DNA of 64,000 nt from JBMOMT01 sp049324835. Its GTDB lineage: Bacteria > Chloroflexota > Anaerolineae > CAYNKW01. Shown piece after piece: positions 56,548 to 64,000 of the stretch. Each line of letters begins with the position of its first letter. Within the stretch, counting starts at the first letter, position 1. A program made the translations under genes and the position numbers. A model generated the notes under the pieces. That model did no database searches. It saw only the letters and a program-made list of their open reading frames with translations, and was not told where the DNA came from. The stretch is taken from positions 62,001-126,000 of the forward strand of contig JBMOMT010000010.1 in the NCBI GenBank assembly GCA_049324835.1, read 5' to 3'.

Positions 56548-57642
56548 ATGAAACGATTCACCCTGGCCCTGGTGGCCGCACTGTTGCTCAGCTCCTTGCT
56601 CGGCGCCTGCAGTGGCACCCCCACAGCCGCGCCGACCGAGACCCCCACCCGCCTGACCCTCACCGACGCGCTGGGCCGAACCGTCACCTTTGACACGCCG
56701 CCCCAGCGCATCGTCGCCGCCGGCAAGAGCGTTCTGGCCATCGTCAACACACTCTACCTCTTTCCCGAGGCCGGTCAGCGCCTGGTGGGTGTGGTGGTCG
56801 GCAAACAGCCGGTTGGCGATTTTCTCTCACAGGTGGACTCGACCTGGGATCAGAAAACCATCCTGTCGATGGACGCCGGCCCGGAGCAGATCGCGCCGCT
56901 CAACCCCGACGTCGTCCTGCTGCGCAGTTTTTTGGCCGATAGCCTGGGCCGGGCGCTGGAAGAGCTGGACATCCCGGTGGTCTATCTTGATCTGGAGACG
57001 CCGGAGCAGTATTTTCGCGACGTCGCCGTGTTGGGGCAGCTTTTGGGCAACACAGCGCGGGCGGAGGTGATCCGGGAATTCTACCAATCGCGGCTGGAGC
57101 GCATCGAGCAGGCCGTGGCCGGCCTGAGCGGCGAAAAGCCGCGGGTGCTGCTGATGCAGTACAGCGAGCAGGGCGGCGAGATGGCCCTCCAGGTGCCGTC
57201 GGCGGCCTGGCTCCAGACCAGCGAGGTCGAGCTGGCCGGCGGCGCGCCGGTCTGGAAGGAGGCGGCGCCGGGCGGCAGTTGGACCGTGGTCAATTTCGAG
57301 CAGATCGCTGCCTGGGACCCCGATCAGGTTTTCATCATCCATTATAACGCCGACGCCGCCGAGACCGTGGCCCGTCTCGCGGCCGATCCGCAGTGGCAGG
57401 CCCTCCAGGCGGTGCAGAACGGCGCGCTCTATGGCTTTCCCGCCGACATCTTTGGCTGGGACCAGCCCGACCCGCGCTGGATCCTGGGCGTGACCTGGCT
57501 GGCGGCCAAAATGCACCCCGGACTTTTCCCCGACCTGGACGTGCAGCAAGAGACTATCACCTTCTTTAGCCAGATGTACGGCATGGACGAGGCGGCGGTG
57601 GAAAGCGGCATCCTGCCCAAGATCAAGGGGAGCGTCGAGTGA
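56548..57642 (+). CDS. Substrate-binding lipoprotein of a FecB/BtuF-type importer
   Basis: A 364-residue periplasmic-binding protein. A lipoprotein signal with lipobox L-L-G-A-C (Cys about 21) is followed by a Thr/Pro-rich linker and the class III binding fold: D-A-L-G-R-T-V-T-F, P-P-Q-R-I-V-A, then P-D-V-V-L-L-R-S and P-R-V-L-L-M-Q-Y. The family delivers ferric siderophores, heme or cobalamin to FecCD/BtuCD-type permeases. The overlap with the permease gene confirms the assignment. A heme-operon neighbourhood makes iron or heme attractive, but unproven. Confidence 0.88.
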   Translation: MKRFTLALVAALLLSSLLGACSGTPTAAPTETPTRLTLTDALGRTVTFDTPPQRIVAAGKSVLAIVNTLYLFPEAGQRLVGVVVGKQPVGDFLSQVDSTWDQKTILSMDAGPEQIAPLNPDVVLLRSFLADSLGRALEELDIPVVYLDLETPEQYFRDVAVLGQLLGNTARAEVIREFYQSRLERIEQAVAGLSGEKPRVLLMQYSEQGGEMALQVPSAAWLQTSEVELAGGAPVWKEAAPGGSWTVVNFEQIAAWDPDQVFIIHYNADAAETVARLAADPQWQALQAVQNGALYGFPADIFGWDQPDPRWILGVTWLAAKMHPGLFPDLDVQQETITFFSQMYGMDEAAVESGILPKIKGSVE

Positions 57643-58679
57643 CTGTCGCCAGACCCCGGCTCCAGGCCAGTGGATGGGCGGCGGCGCGGGCGGCTCTTGG
57701 TCGGCGGCCCTTTTTGCTGCTGGGCCTCGCCTTTGTCGCCGTCCTGATCGCTTCGCTGTTCGTCGGGCGCTACCCGGAGCCGGGCTGGTTATCACCGGCC
57801 ACGCTGGCGCAGGACGAAATGGCCCGGCGGCTGGTGCTCAACCTGCGCCTGCCCCGGGTGCTGAGCGCCTGCCTGCTGGGCGTGACGCTGGCTGCGGCCG
57901 GCAGTGTGCTGCAAATGATCTTTCGTAACCCGCTGGTCGAGCCGGGATTTTTGGGCGTGTCGCAGGGGGCAGCGTTTGGCGCGGCGTTCAGTATCATCTA
58001 TCTGAACGCTTCGCCGCTGCTGATGGAGGGCATGGCCGCCTTTTTTGCCTGCCTGGGTCTGGCTCTGTCTTACCTGCTGGCCCGCCGCGCTCGCTACGGC
58101 GGCTGGATTTTGCGGCTGGTGCTGTCGGGCATTGCCGTCTCGGCCTTGTTTTCGGCCGGCGTCGGCGTGCTCAAATACCTGGCCGACCCGCTGACCGAAT
58201 TGCCCGACATTGTCTTTTGGATGCTGGGCGGGCTGTGGGGCGTCACCTGGGCTGACCTGCTCTACCTGCTGCCGGCCGTGGTCGCCGGGCTGGGGGTGGT
58301 CTATTTGATGCGCTGGCGGCTCAACCTGCTCTCGCTGGATGACGACACCGGCTTTTCGCTGGGGGCCGCGCCGGGCCGCGAGCGGGCGCTGGCGCTGATC
58401 GCCGCCGTGGTGGCGACTGCGGCCGTCGTCTCGGTGGCGGGCATCGTGAGCTGGATCGGTCTGCTGATCCCCCACGTCGCCCGGCGCTTTACCGGCGCCG
58501 ACGCCCAACGCGCGCTGCCGGCCTCGATGCTGCTGGGCGGTATCTTTGGCCTGCTGTGCGACGATCTGGCCCGCAGCCTGCTGGCGGGTGAGATCCCGCT
58601 GGGCATCCTGGCGTCGTTGTTCGGGTCGGTGCTGTTTATCGTGATGATGTCGAGTCGGAATATCCGGGTGCAGCGATGA
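57639..58679 (+). CDS. FecCD/BtuC-family permease
   Basis: A 346-residue membrane protein with about nine to ten TM helices. L-R-L-P-R-V-L-S-A-C-L-L-G near residue 70, R-N-P-L-V-E-P-G-F-L-G-V-S-Q-G-A near 96 and the ATPase-contact loop S-W-I-G-L-L-I-P-H-V-A-R near 270 define the FecCD family. It dimerises to form the path for siderophore, heme or corrinoid uptake. It overlaps both neighbours by 4 bases. Confidence 0.92.
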   Translation: MTVARPRLQASGWAAARAALGRRPFLLLGLAFVAVLIASLFVGRYPEPGWLSPATLAQDEMARRLVLNLRLPRVLSACLLGVTLAAAGSVLQMIFRNPLVEPGFLGVSQGAAFGAAFSIIYLNASPLLMEGMAAFFACLGLALSYLLARRARYGGWILRLVLSGIAVSALFSAGVGVLKYLADPLTELPDIVFWMLGGLWGVTWADLLYLLPAVVAGLGVVYLMRWRLNLLSLDDDTGFSLGAAPGRERALALIAAVVATAAVVSVAGIVSWIGLLIPHVARRFTGADAQRALPASMLLGGIFGLLCDDLARSLLAGEIPLGILASLFGSVLFIVMMSSRNIRVQR

Positions 58680-59527
58680 GCCATAGTCAGCAAGACCTGA
58701 CAGGTCTCGAAAGACCTGTCAGGTCTGAGCCAGCGATCCTATCCGTTTCGGGGTTGTCGTTCAGCTACGACGGGCCGGGGCGCGCCGTGCTGCGTGGCCT
58801 GTCGCTGGAGGTGCCGGCGGGGGCGGTGGCGGCCATCCTGGGGCCGAACGGTTCGGGCAAGACGACGCTGCTGCGGCTGCTGCTGGGCGTGCTGCGACCG
58901 GCGGCCGGTGAGATCCGGCTGGCGGGCCGGCCACTGAACAGCTATCCCCGCCGCGAGCGCAGCCAGTTTGTCGGCCTGGTACCTCAGGACGAGCACATCC
59001 CCTTTGATTTTTCGGTGCTGGAATACGTGCTGCTGGGCCGTGCGCCCTACCTCGGCCCCTTGCAGATGCCCGGCCAGGCCGACCGGCAGGCGGCTCTGGA
59101 AGCCCTGCGTCTGGTGGGCATGGATGGCATGCAGGATCGATCGCTGCCTACCCTGAGCGGCGGCGAGCGCCAGTTGGCGACGGTGGCCCGCGCTCTGGCT
59201 CAGCAGCCCCGGCTGCTGCTTTTGGACGAGCCCACCGCCCATCTGGACCTGAGCAACCAGGGCCGGCTGCTGGCCATCATGGACGGCCTCGCTGCCAGAG
59301 GCGTTACCCTGGTGCTGACCACCCACGATCCGAACCTGGCCGCCTCGGTTGCCAGCCTGATCGTGCTGGTGCGCGAGGGTCAGGTTTTGGCCGCCGGCCC
59401 GCCGGGTGCAATACTGACCACTGAAAAGTTATCGGCCACCTATGGCGTGCCGGTGCACGTGTTCGATGTCGATCACCGGCAGGTCATTCTCCTCGCATCT
59501 TTATCAGACCCATCATCTCCGGTTTAG
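58676..59527 (+). CDS. ATPase of the FecBCD/BtuFCD-type importer
   Basis: A 283-residue ABC ATPase: Walker A G-P-N-G-S-G-K-T-T near residue 58, Q-loop Q-D-E-H, signature L-S-G-G-E-R-Q-L, Walker B L-L-L-L-D-E-P-T and switch His in T-T-H-D-P. The first 20 residues are atypical because codons 6-17 are made of a perfect palindromic repeat (58693-58726); the conserved fold begins at about residue 22. Either the repeat was tolerated in frame or the real start lies later. ATGA overlap with the permease supports the annotated start. Confidence 0.9.
   Translation: MSHSQQDLTGLERPVRSEPAILSVSGLSFSYDGPGRAVLRGLSLEVPAGAVAAILGPNGSGKTTLLRLLLGVLRPAAGEIRLAGRPLNSYPRRERSQFVGLVPQDEHIPFDFSVLEYVLLGRAPYLGPLQMPGQADRQAALEALRLVGMDGMQDRSLPTLSGGERQLATVARALAQQPRLLLLDEPTAHLDLSNQGRLLAIMDGLAARGVTLVLTTHDPNLAASVASLIVLVREGQVLAAGPPGAILTTEKLSATYGVPVHVFDVDHRQVILLASLSDPSSPV
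58693..58726. repeat. Perfect 15-bp inverted repeat inside the ATPase gene
   Basis: AGACCTGACAGGTCT (58693-58707), CGAA, then AGACCTGTCAGGTCT (58712-58726). The arms are exact reverse complements and each is itself nearly palindromic. It lies in coding sequence near the 5' end of the ATPase gene and resembles dispersed palindromic repeats seen in intergenic DNA. Confidence 0.85.
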
Positions 59528-59619
59528 TCCATGCGGCGGAAAGCCCCCTCGCGGCAAAAAGATCGTGCTTGTTCATCCCTTGTTCTGGCTGGTATTATGG
59601 CAAACTCGGCCATTGGCCT

Positions 59620-60939
59620 TCACTCCTGGGGGACAAAATCGACCGTCAGGGAGCTTGGCTGGGGCTCCACCCTTTCATTGGGTGTGGAGCAGGGGCCGGC
59701 AAAATCAAGGTGGTCGATGGCCCACTGGCATGGTGCGAACCAGTGTGCCGTAAACAGGTGTGTGCCCGTCATACCTTCGGCAAAGTTGTGTAACCAGAGG
59801 CGAGAGATCATTTGCTCATCACCGCTTGGGTCGATCGTCATGAGAAGATAGTCCTCGTTTCGAAGAATACCGTCGACCTCGAGCTCAAAATCGAGTCCGA
59901 TTTGAAGGGGGTCCTGGTTCTCTTTCCAGCCGTGTTGGATGTGGAACGGTTCCCCGGCCGGAAACTGGATACGGGGTTCGGGGGGGGAAAACAGGTTGAT
60001 TTTCTGCCCAACCGGTTCCCCTTCTGTGGGGCTGGGGGCAGGCAGAGGCGTGATGGTGGGGGTGGGCGTCGATGTGGCGGCCGGCTGCAGAGTTGGCGAG
60101 GGTGTAGAGGTTGGACTGGGCGCCGCTGTGGGAGTGGGGGGCGGTGTCGCGGTGGGTGCGGGGCTGAAGGCAGGGGAAGGAGTCTTTGTCTGGATAGGCA
60201 CCGGCGTCGGGATGAGTTTGGGAGTGGGCGAGGGCTTGGGAGTGAAAGTGGGCACAGATGTGGGGGTGGGGGTGGATGATGCAACAATTTTTGAGGCAGG
60301 CGTGGCGGGGAGCCAGCCGGGCATCTCGCCTTCGGTGGCCCACAGGACGCGCTCCTCGGCGTCCATCGGCTGCGGCGGCGATGGCGGCTGGCCCTGCTCG
60401 ACGCTTGCCTGTTCGCCGGCGACCACGGTCACGCTCTGTTTCTGGGCAGTCAGTTCGACTCTTCCCTCCGCCACCGAGACGAGTGTCTGGCCATCGGCCA
60501 CCTGTACACTGAAGCGGGTATCACGCACGGCGGCGACGGCGTTGCCCGTCTCGACGACAAAGTCATGGGGCTGATCGGTGGTGAGGTGGACCCACAATCG
60601 GCCGGCCTGCAAAAAGAGCTGCGTCAGCAGCATGCCTTTGCGCGTGACGCTGTGGGTGACGGTAAAGAGGCTATCGGCCGACAGGCGTACTGTCCCTTCC
60701 AGCAGCTCCAGCCTCACTGAAGAATCGGCCCCGGTGCGCACCTGCCCGCCGCCGTAAATGGACAGATTCACCTGGGCGGGTTGCCAATCTTGTTTGGGGC
60801 GTGGATGGGCCTCTACCCGGTTGACCAGTTCGATCACCGTGGCGGTGTTGTCTGACGCGGCAGGTGATAGGAGCAACACGGCCGCGATCAGCGCCGCTAC
60901 CAGGCCCAGTCCGGCCAAAAGCCACCGGCCTTTTTTCAT
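59620..60939 (-). CDS. FecR-domain protein with Thr-Pro linker
   Basis: A 439-residue protein with an N-terminal TM segment (about 7-27), a FecR-like beta domain (60-165: V-R-L-E-L-L-E-G-T-V, F-V-V-E-T-G-N-A-V-A-A-V-R-D-T-R-F-S-V), a linker rich in T-P-x-P repeats (about 225-320) and a C-terminal domain of about 110 residues not recognised. It is probably anchored by the N terminus and exposed outside. Although FecR proteins regulate iron-citrate sigma factors, this sub-type usually stands alone and no sigma factor is near. GGAGGGACGAA precedes the ATG. Confidence 0.7.
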   Translation of the reverse strand: MKKGRWLLAGLGLVAALIAAVLLLSPAASDNTATVIELVNRVEAHPRPKQDWQPAQVNLSIYGGGQVRTGADSSVRLELLEGTVRLSADSLFTVTHSVTRKGMLLTQLFLQAGRLWVHLTTDQPHDFVVETGNAVAAVRDTRFSVQVADGQTLVSVAEGRVELTAQKQSVTVVAGEQASVEQGQPPSPPQPMDAEERVLWATEGEMPGWLPATPASKIVASSTPTPTSVPTFTPKPSPTPKLIPTPVPIQTKTPSPAFSPAPTATPPPTPTAAPSPTSTPSPTLQPAATSTPTPTITPLPAPSPTEGEPVGQKINLFSPPEPRIQFPAGEPFHIQHGWKENQDPLQIGLDFELEVDGILRNEDYLLMTIDPSGDEQMISRLWLHNFAEGMTGTHLFTAHWFAPCQWAIDHLDFAGPCSTPNERVEPQPSSLTVDFVPQE

Positions 60940-60978
60940 TTCGTCCCTCCGATGTGGCTACAGACACGTGGTTGGCCG

Positions 60979-62715
60979 TTATGGAACCCAGGACCCACTC
61001 CACGCGCTCTCGATGAAAGCCCGGATGATCTCGGCAGTGTTCGAGTCGTACAACTGATCGCCGTGTTTGGCGCCGGGAATGACAAACTCGCGGTAATACT
61101 CGTTCCATTCGGGGCGATCTAACCGCGCCGATTCCAGATCGTCCTGAGCGTACACCGCCCAGACGTGTTTGCCCTGCTCGACCATGATCGCTACCAGGTC
61201 GGCCCAGGCCCAGTCCAGATAGCTCCCTGCCGAGAAGGACAGCGCGCCCACACAGTTCTCCTCTCGTCCGCAGGCATACACCGCACCATCGCCTCCAACG
61301 CTGGAGCCGATGATGACGATCGGGCTTGGCGCCACACAGGGCAGTCCTTTGGCTGCCTCCACAGCGGCCAGGTAGTCCAACATCCAGTCGGATGGATGCC
61401 ATTGTTCGCAGCCACCCTCACAGCCACGCGGGGTGATGGCCAAAGCGCCATACGAGAGATCTGGCGGCAGTAAGGCGGCAATCTTGTCGAAATCGTCTTT
61501 GTCGCCACGCACCCAGGGAAAATAGATCACCGTGACCGGTACCGGACAGGCCGGCGGCGGGTAGTATTTGCCCACCAGGTTCTGACCATCCTCAGCCTGA
61601 AAACTGACTTTCTCAGGTTTGATGGCCGTTGGTCTGGATGTGGGTGTCATCGTTGGAGTTGAGGTGGTCACCTTCTCTGGCTCTGGCGTCGCTGTGACGG
61701 TAGGGGTTGGCGTTGGCGTCGGCGGCAGGATGTGGATCCACATGGTAGGGGCGATGAAGACTATCCAGGATTTATCCGGGTCTTTGATGATCAGCTTGAT
61801 GAGCTGGCACTGGATGAGCAGATCGACCCAGTCCTCGCCGACAAGTCCACCAAACTTCCATTCGTAAACCACGTTTTCGTCGCTGTGGGCCGGGTCGGGG
61901 TCCACGCCCGTGGTGTAAAAGGAATCGTTAAAGCCCCACATCCCAAAGCAGCCATAGAATTGCTCGTCATCCCAATCCGGGTCGCCAGGCTCAGGGTCGC
62001 CGGGAAACCAGTGCCGATCCGTGGTGGGGTCGTGGTTGAGGCGGGCGATAAAGCCGACATCCTTTATCGTATTCTTGCCCGGCCCCTCAGGGATGAGGCT
62101 GCTGTTCTCCAGACCGGCCGCAGACAACCAGTTCGAGTCGTCTGGCGCGTCGCCGAAGGCCAAAATCCAGCACTCGACGATATTTCCTCCGGGGAGGGTG
62201 ATCTCGGCCACGTTCCAATGGTTATCGCTGGGGGTGCGAAACATGTGCAAGAGACCATCGGGTTGGCCCCATATATCGTGAGCCAGGAAAAAGGTCACGC
62301 CGGGGAGGATGGCGCTGTTGCCTCGCGAACTGGTGGCGTTCCAGTCGTTCTTGTTTTGGGTGTAGAAATAGCCGGCGTTAGAGTAGGCGCCATCGCTAAA
62401 CTCGTCGGGATAGTGATGGGCCTGCGCCCATTCCTCAAAGCTGGTCGCCATGCCGTCGATGATCGGATCTTCCGGGGTGTAGGGCGCCTCACCCGATCTG
62501 GGCGGGCCCGGCGGAGGCCCAACGATCCACACGGTGGGCGTTGGGGTCGGGGTGGATGTCGGCGGCACGGTCGCCGATGGCGCCACTTTTACGATTCTGG
62601 TCTTCTCGACCGTCTCTGGTGTGGGAGTCGGCGTTGTTGCCGGCGTGCACCCGCTCATACCCCAGAGCAGACCGAGAATCAGCACGACGTTCAATAACCC
62701 GATGAGTTTTTTCAT
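60979..62715 (-). CDS. Lipoprotein with C-terminal alpha/beta-hydrolase domain
   Basis: A 578-residue protein. The start at 62715 gives a lipoprotein signal with lipobox M-S-G-C near residue 23, then a T-P-T-P linker. Residues about 80-345 form an unrecognised domain rich in W, D and N. A second T-P linker (about 345-385) leads to an alpha/beta-hydrolase domain with nucleophile elbow I-G-S-S-V-G-G and a late H-G-D candidate His. Surface esterase or peptidase activity is plausible. AGGAGGG precedes the ATG; the ORF extension to 62886 would bury the signal. Confidence 0.7.
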   Translation of the reverse strand: MKKLIGLLNVVLILGLLWGMSGCTPATTPTPTPETVEKTRIVKVAPSATVPPTSTPTPTPTVWIVGPPPGPPRSGEAPYTPEDPIIDGMATSFEEWAQAHHYPDEFSDGAYSNAGYFYTQNKNDWNATSSRGNSAILPGVTFFLAHDIWGQPDGLLHMFRTPSDNHWNVAEITLPGGNIVECWILAFGDAPDDSNWLSAAGLENSSLIPEGPGKNTIKDVGFIARLNHDPTTDRHWFPGDPEPGDPDWDDEQFYGCFGMWGFNDSFYTTGVDPDPAHSDENVVYEWKFGGLVGEDWVDLLIQCQLIKLIIKDPDKSWIVFIAPTMWIHILPPTPTPTPTVTATPEPEKVTTSTPTMTPTSRPTAIKPEKVSFQAEDGQNLVGKYYPPPACPVPVTVIYFPWVRGDKDDFDKIAALLPPDLSYGALAITPRGCEGGCEQWHPSDWMLDYLAAVEAAKGLPCVAPSPIVIIGSSVGGDGAVYACGREENCVGALSFSAGSYLDWAWADLVAIMVEQGKHVWAVYAQDDLESARLDRPEWNEYYREFVIPGAKHGDQLYDSNTAEIIRAFIESAWSGSWVP

Positions 62716-62783
62716 GGGCGTGACCCTCCTGCATTCAGGTTGAACACCACCGCGGGGCTTTACTTTTCCAGCATAAAACAAAC

Positions 62784-62821
62784 GACGCGCCCTCGCAGGG
62801 GGTATCCCCTGGCGGCGCGTC
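62784..62821 (-). promoter_or_regulatory. Terminator-like hairpin (attenuator) in the lipoprotein leader
   Basis: Read on the minus strand, GACGCGCC pairs with GGCGCGTC around an inner CAGGGG/CCCCTG stem and is followed by the T-rich GTTTGTTTT. It lies about 70 bases upstream of the lipoprotein start and downstream of the promoter at 62916-62945, so it could end transcription prematurely. No known riboswitch was recognised. Confidence 0.55.
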
Positions 62822-62915
62822 AGGCATGGACCGGAGACAGGTCGTTCGCTCGAAATAGAGGTCACCTTTTTCTCCCCTTGATGCACGGTGTCTGGGAGCG
62901 ATTCACCTCGATCCT

Positions 62916-62945
62916 ATTCTACCACACTTGGGCAGCAAGCGTCAA
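62916..62945 (-). promoter_or_regulatory. Promoter of the lipoprotein gene
   Basis: On the minus strand TTGACG (complement of 62940-62945) and TAGAAT (complement of 62916-62921) are 18 bases apart. The leader would be about 190 bases. Confidence 0.5.
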
Positions 62946-63030
62946 TAGGTTGACGGAGGACAGCGGCATTGGGTCGGCGGAAAGCGCTGGCCCTACAAGT
63001 CGTCATAACGGCAGTGTAACACAGTTGTAA

Positions 63031-63059
63031 TTGCCGTCCCATCGTTGCGGGTGTATAAT
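63031..63059 (+). promoter_or_regulatory. Promoter and structured leader of the PA14 gene
   Basis: TTGCCG (63031-63036) and TATAAT (63054-63059) are 17 bases apart. The roughly 155-base leader that follows can fold into at least three hairpins: TTGCAG.../...CTGCAA, GGGTTG.../...CAACCC, and GCTCAC-gtgc-GTGAGC just before the ribosome binding site AGGAGG. Confidence 0.5.
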
Positions 63060-63220
63060 CAGGGTACAGGGGAACAAGCAGCGTTGCAGTAGCGTCATAC
63101 CTTTTGGATGCTGCTGCAATGAGGCGGCATGTTTGGGTTGTGGGGGGCCTGCGATGGTCAACCCAACGGCGATGACAACGGCTGTTGGCATGGCTCACGT
63201 GCGTGAGCAAGGAGGTCGAA

Positions 63221-64000
63221 ATGTTCAAGAGATTTCGCTGGTTTTTCAGCCTCGCCCTCGTCCTGATGATTGTCAGTACCGCGCTGGCGCAAGCACCGGA
63301 GCCGCAACATTCTGACCCAAACTGGCAGGCGACCTACTGGAACAACATGGAATTTTACGGTGTGCCCAACCTGGAACGGGCCGAAGCCACGCTGGAGCAC
63401 GACTGGGGCGCCGGGTCGCCCGACCCGGCCATCAGCCCGGATGGTTTTTCGGCCCGCTGGACGCGCTACATCGACGTGACGCCCGGCACCTACCTTTTCA
63501 CGGCCATCAGCGACGACGGCATCCGCGTCTGGGTAGACGATGACCTGATCATCGACGAGTGGTTCGATCACTCGGCCAGCATGTTCACCGTCGAAAAGGC
63601 GCTCGGTTCCGGCCATCATCTGCTCAAGGTGGAGTATTATGAACACACCGGCCTGGCCACAGCCAGCCTCTCCTGGGCACCCATTTCCACGACGATTTTG
63701 AACTGGCGCGGTGAGTATTTTGACAACGCCACGCTGAGCGGCAACCCGGTGGTGGTGCGCGACGACCCCAAGATCGACTTTAGCTGGGGGGTTGGCTCTC
63801 CGGCGGCCGGCATCGGCGGCGATGCCTTTTCAGCCCGCTGGACGCGAGACCTGGACCTGTCGGCGGGCACGTATCGTTTTTCCATGACGGTCGATGATGG
63901 CGGTCGGCTGTGGGTGAACGGTCAGCTCCTCATCGACGCCTGGAAGGTGCAGTCGGCCACCACCTACAGCGCCGACATTTCCCTGCCGGGCGGCAAAATC
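63221..64000 (+). CDS. Secreted PA14-domain protein, partial
   Basis: An open frame from ATG at 63221 to the window edge (260 codons, no stop). Residues 1-24 are a signal peptide (F-F-S-L-A-L-V-L-M-I-V-S-T-A-L-A). Two tandem PA14-like units follow, at about 34-150 and 158-260: W-Q-A-T-Y-W-N-N ... F-S-A-R-W-T-R-Y-I-D and W-R-G-E-Y-F-D-N ... F-S-A-R-W-T-R-D-L-D, each with D-D-G-x-R-(V/L)-W-V. PA14 domains bind carbohydrates on cell surfaces or in the matrix. AGGAGGTCGAA precedes the ATG. The C-terminal part, and any enzyme domain, lies outside the window. Confidence 0.8.
   Translation, partial: MFKRFRWFFSLALVLMIVSTALAQAPEPQHSDPNWQATYWNNMEFYGVPNLERAEATLEHDWGAGSPDPAISPDGFSARWTRYIDVTPGTYLFTAISDDGIRVWVDDDLIIDEWFDHSASMFTVEKALGSGHHLLKVEYYEHTGLATASLSWAPISTTILNWRGEYFDNATLSGNPVVVRDDPKIDFSWGVGSPAAGIGGDAFSARWTRDLDLSAGTYRFSMTVDDGGRLWVNGQLLIDAWKVQSATTYSADISLPGGKI

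Noticed and set aside
60060..60290. Tandem DNA repeats of GTGGGxGTxGG type
   Set aside because: They encode the Thr-Pro linker of the FecR-domain protein; the repetition is at protein level.
1..64000. CRISPR arrays, rRNA and tRNA genes
   Set aside because: No regularly spaced 24-40-bp repeats were seen; stray GGTTCGA strings near 29878, 36095 and 50561 lack cloverleaf context.

Overview
The window most resembles a high-GC bacterial chromosome of the phylum Chloroflexota (an Anaerolineae-like lineage). This is inferred from gene content: a mevalonate-type decarboxylase, siroheme-dependent heme synthesis, secreted proteins with Thr-Pro-rich linkers, and scattered palindromic repeats. No rRNA or tRNA gene was recognised, so the assignment is tentative.

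Region 1 (1-8.4 kb) is accessory in character. A leftward operon encodes a two-TM membrane protein, a soluble FtsK/SpoIIIE-type DNA translocase, an S24/LexA-fold protein that has lost its catalytic Ser and Lys, and a small protein. It diverges from a GntR regulator with HutC-type operator sites in the shared promoter region. Behind the GntR gene lie a HEAT-repeat protein, a long protein carrying all signature motifs of ADP-dependent sugar kinases, and a 2H phosphoesterase. A leftward ParA plus ribbon-helix-helix partition pair closes the region. The membrane/FtsK/small-protein module occurs again at 12.5-14.6 kb, there behind a strong promoter with a LexA-type box between -35 and -10. The GntR, membrane protein and FtsK set recalls the single-translocase conjugation systems of actinobacterial plasmids and AICEs.

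Region 2 (8.4-37.8 kb) is mainly metabolic: a class V aminotransferase, polysaccharide deacetylase, GH13 glucosidase, ABC exporter, secreted glycosidase-like protein, YhhN protein, methyltransferase, cystathionine-type PLP enzyme, acyl-CoA dehydrogenase, threonine synthase, mevalonate-pathway decarboxylase, M20 hydrolase, Eis-like acetyltransferase, galT, thiI and a class II aldolase. In it a second LexA-type promoter (24.56 kb) precedes a radical SAM/HhH protein, a metallo-beta-lactamase-fold protein, an Ntn hydrolase and an AlkZ-related protein, a possible DNA-damage operon. Palindromic MITE-like elements lie at 31.4, 32.6 and 33.85 kb; the last is flanked by an 11-bp duplication exactly at the galT stop codon.

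Region 3 (37.9-43 kb) holds an ArsR regulator with a 47-residue Cys-rich peptide, a collapsed ABC exporter pseudogene and an intact heterodimeric ABC exporter pair with one degenerate ATP site.

Region 4 (43.3-55.7 kb) is a tight operon for heme made through siroheme: HTH regulator, SirC-like dehydrogenase, HemA, CcsA/HemX-like protein, HemC, CobA-HemD fusion, AhbC-like radical SAM, HemB, AhbD-like radical SAM, fused siroheme decarboxylase AhbA/B and HemL. It ends in truncated remnants of ctaA (heme A synthase) and of a xanthine dehydrogenase large subunit.

Region 5 (55.9-64 kb) has a PadR regulator, a FecBCD/BtuFCD-type importer, a FecR-domain protein, a lipoprotein with an alpha/beta-hydrolase domain and a secreted PA14-domain protein that runs off the window.
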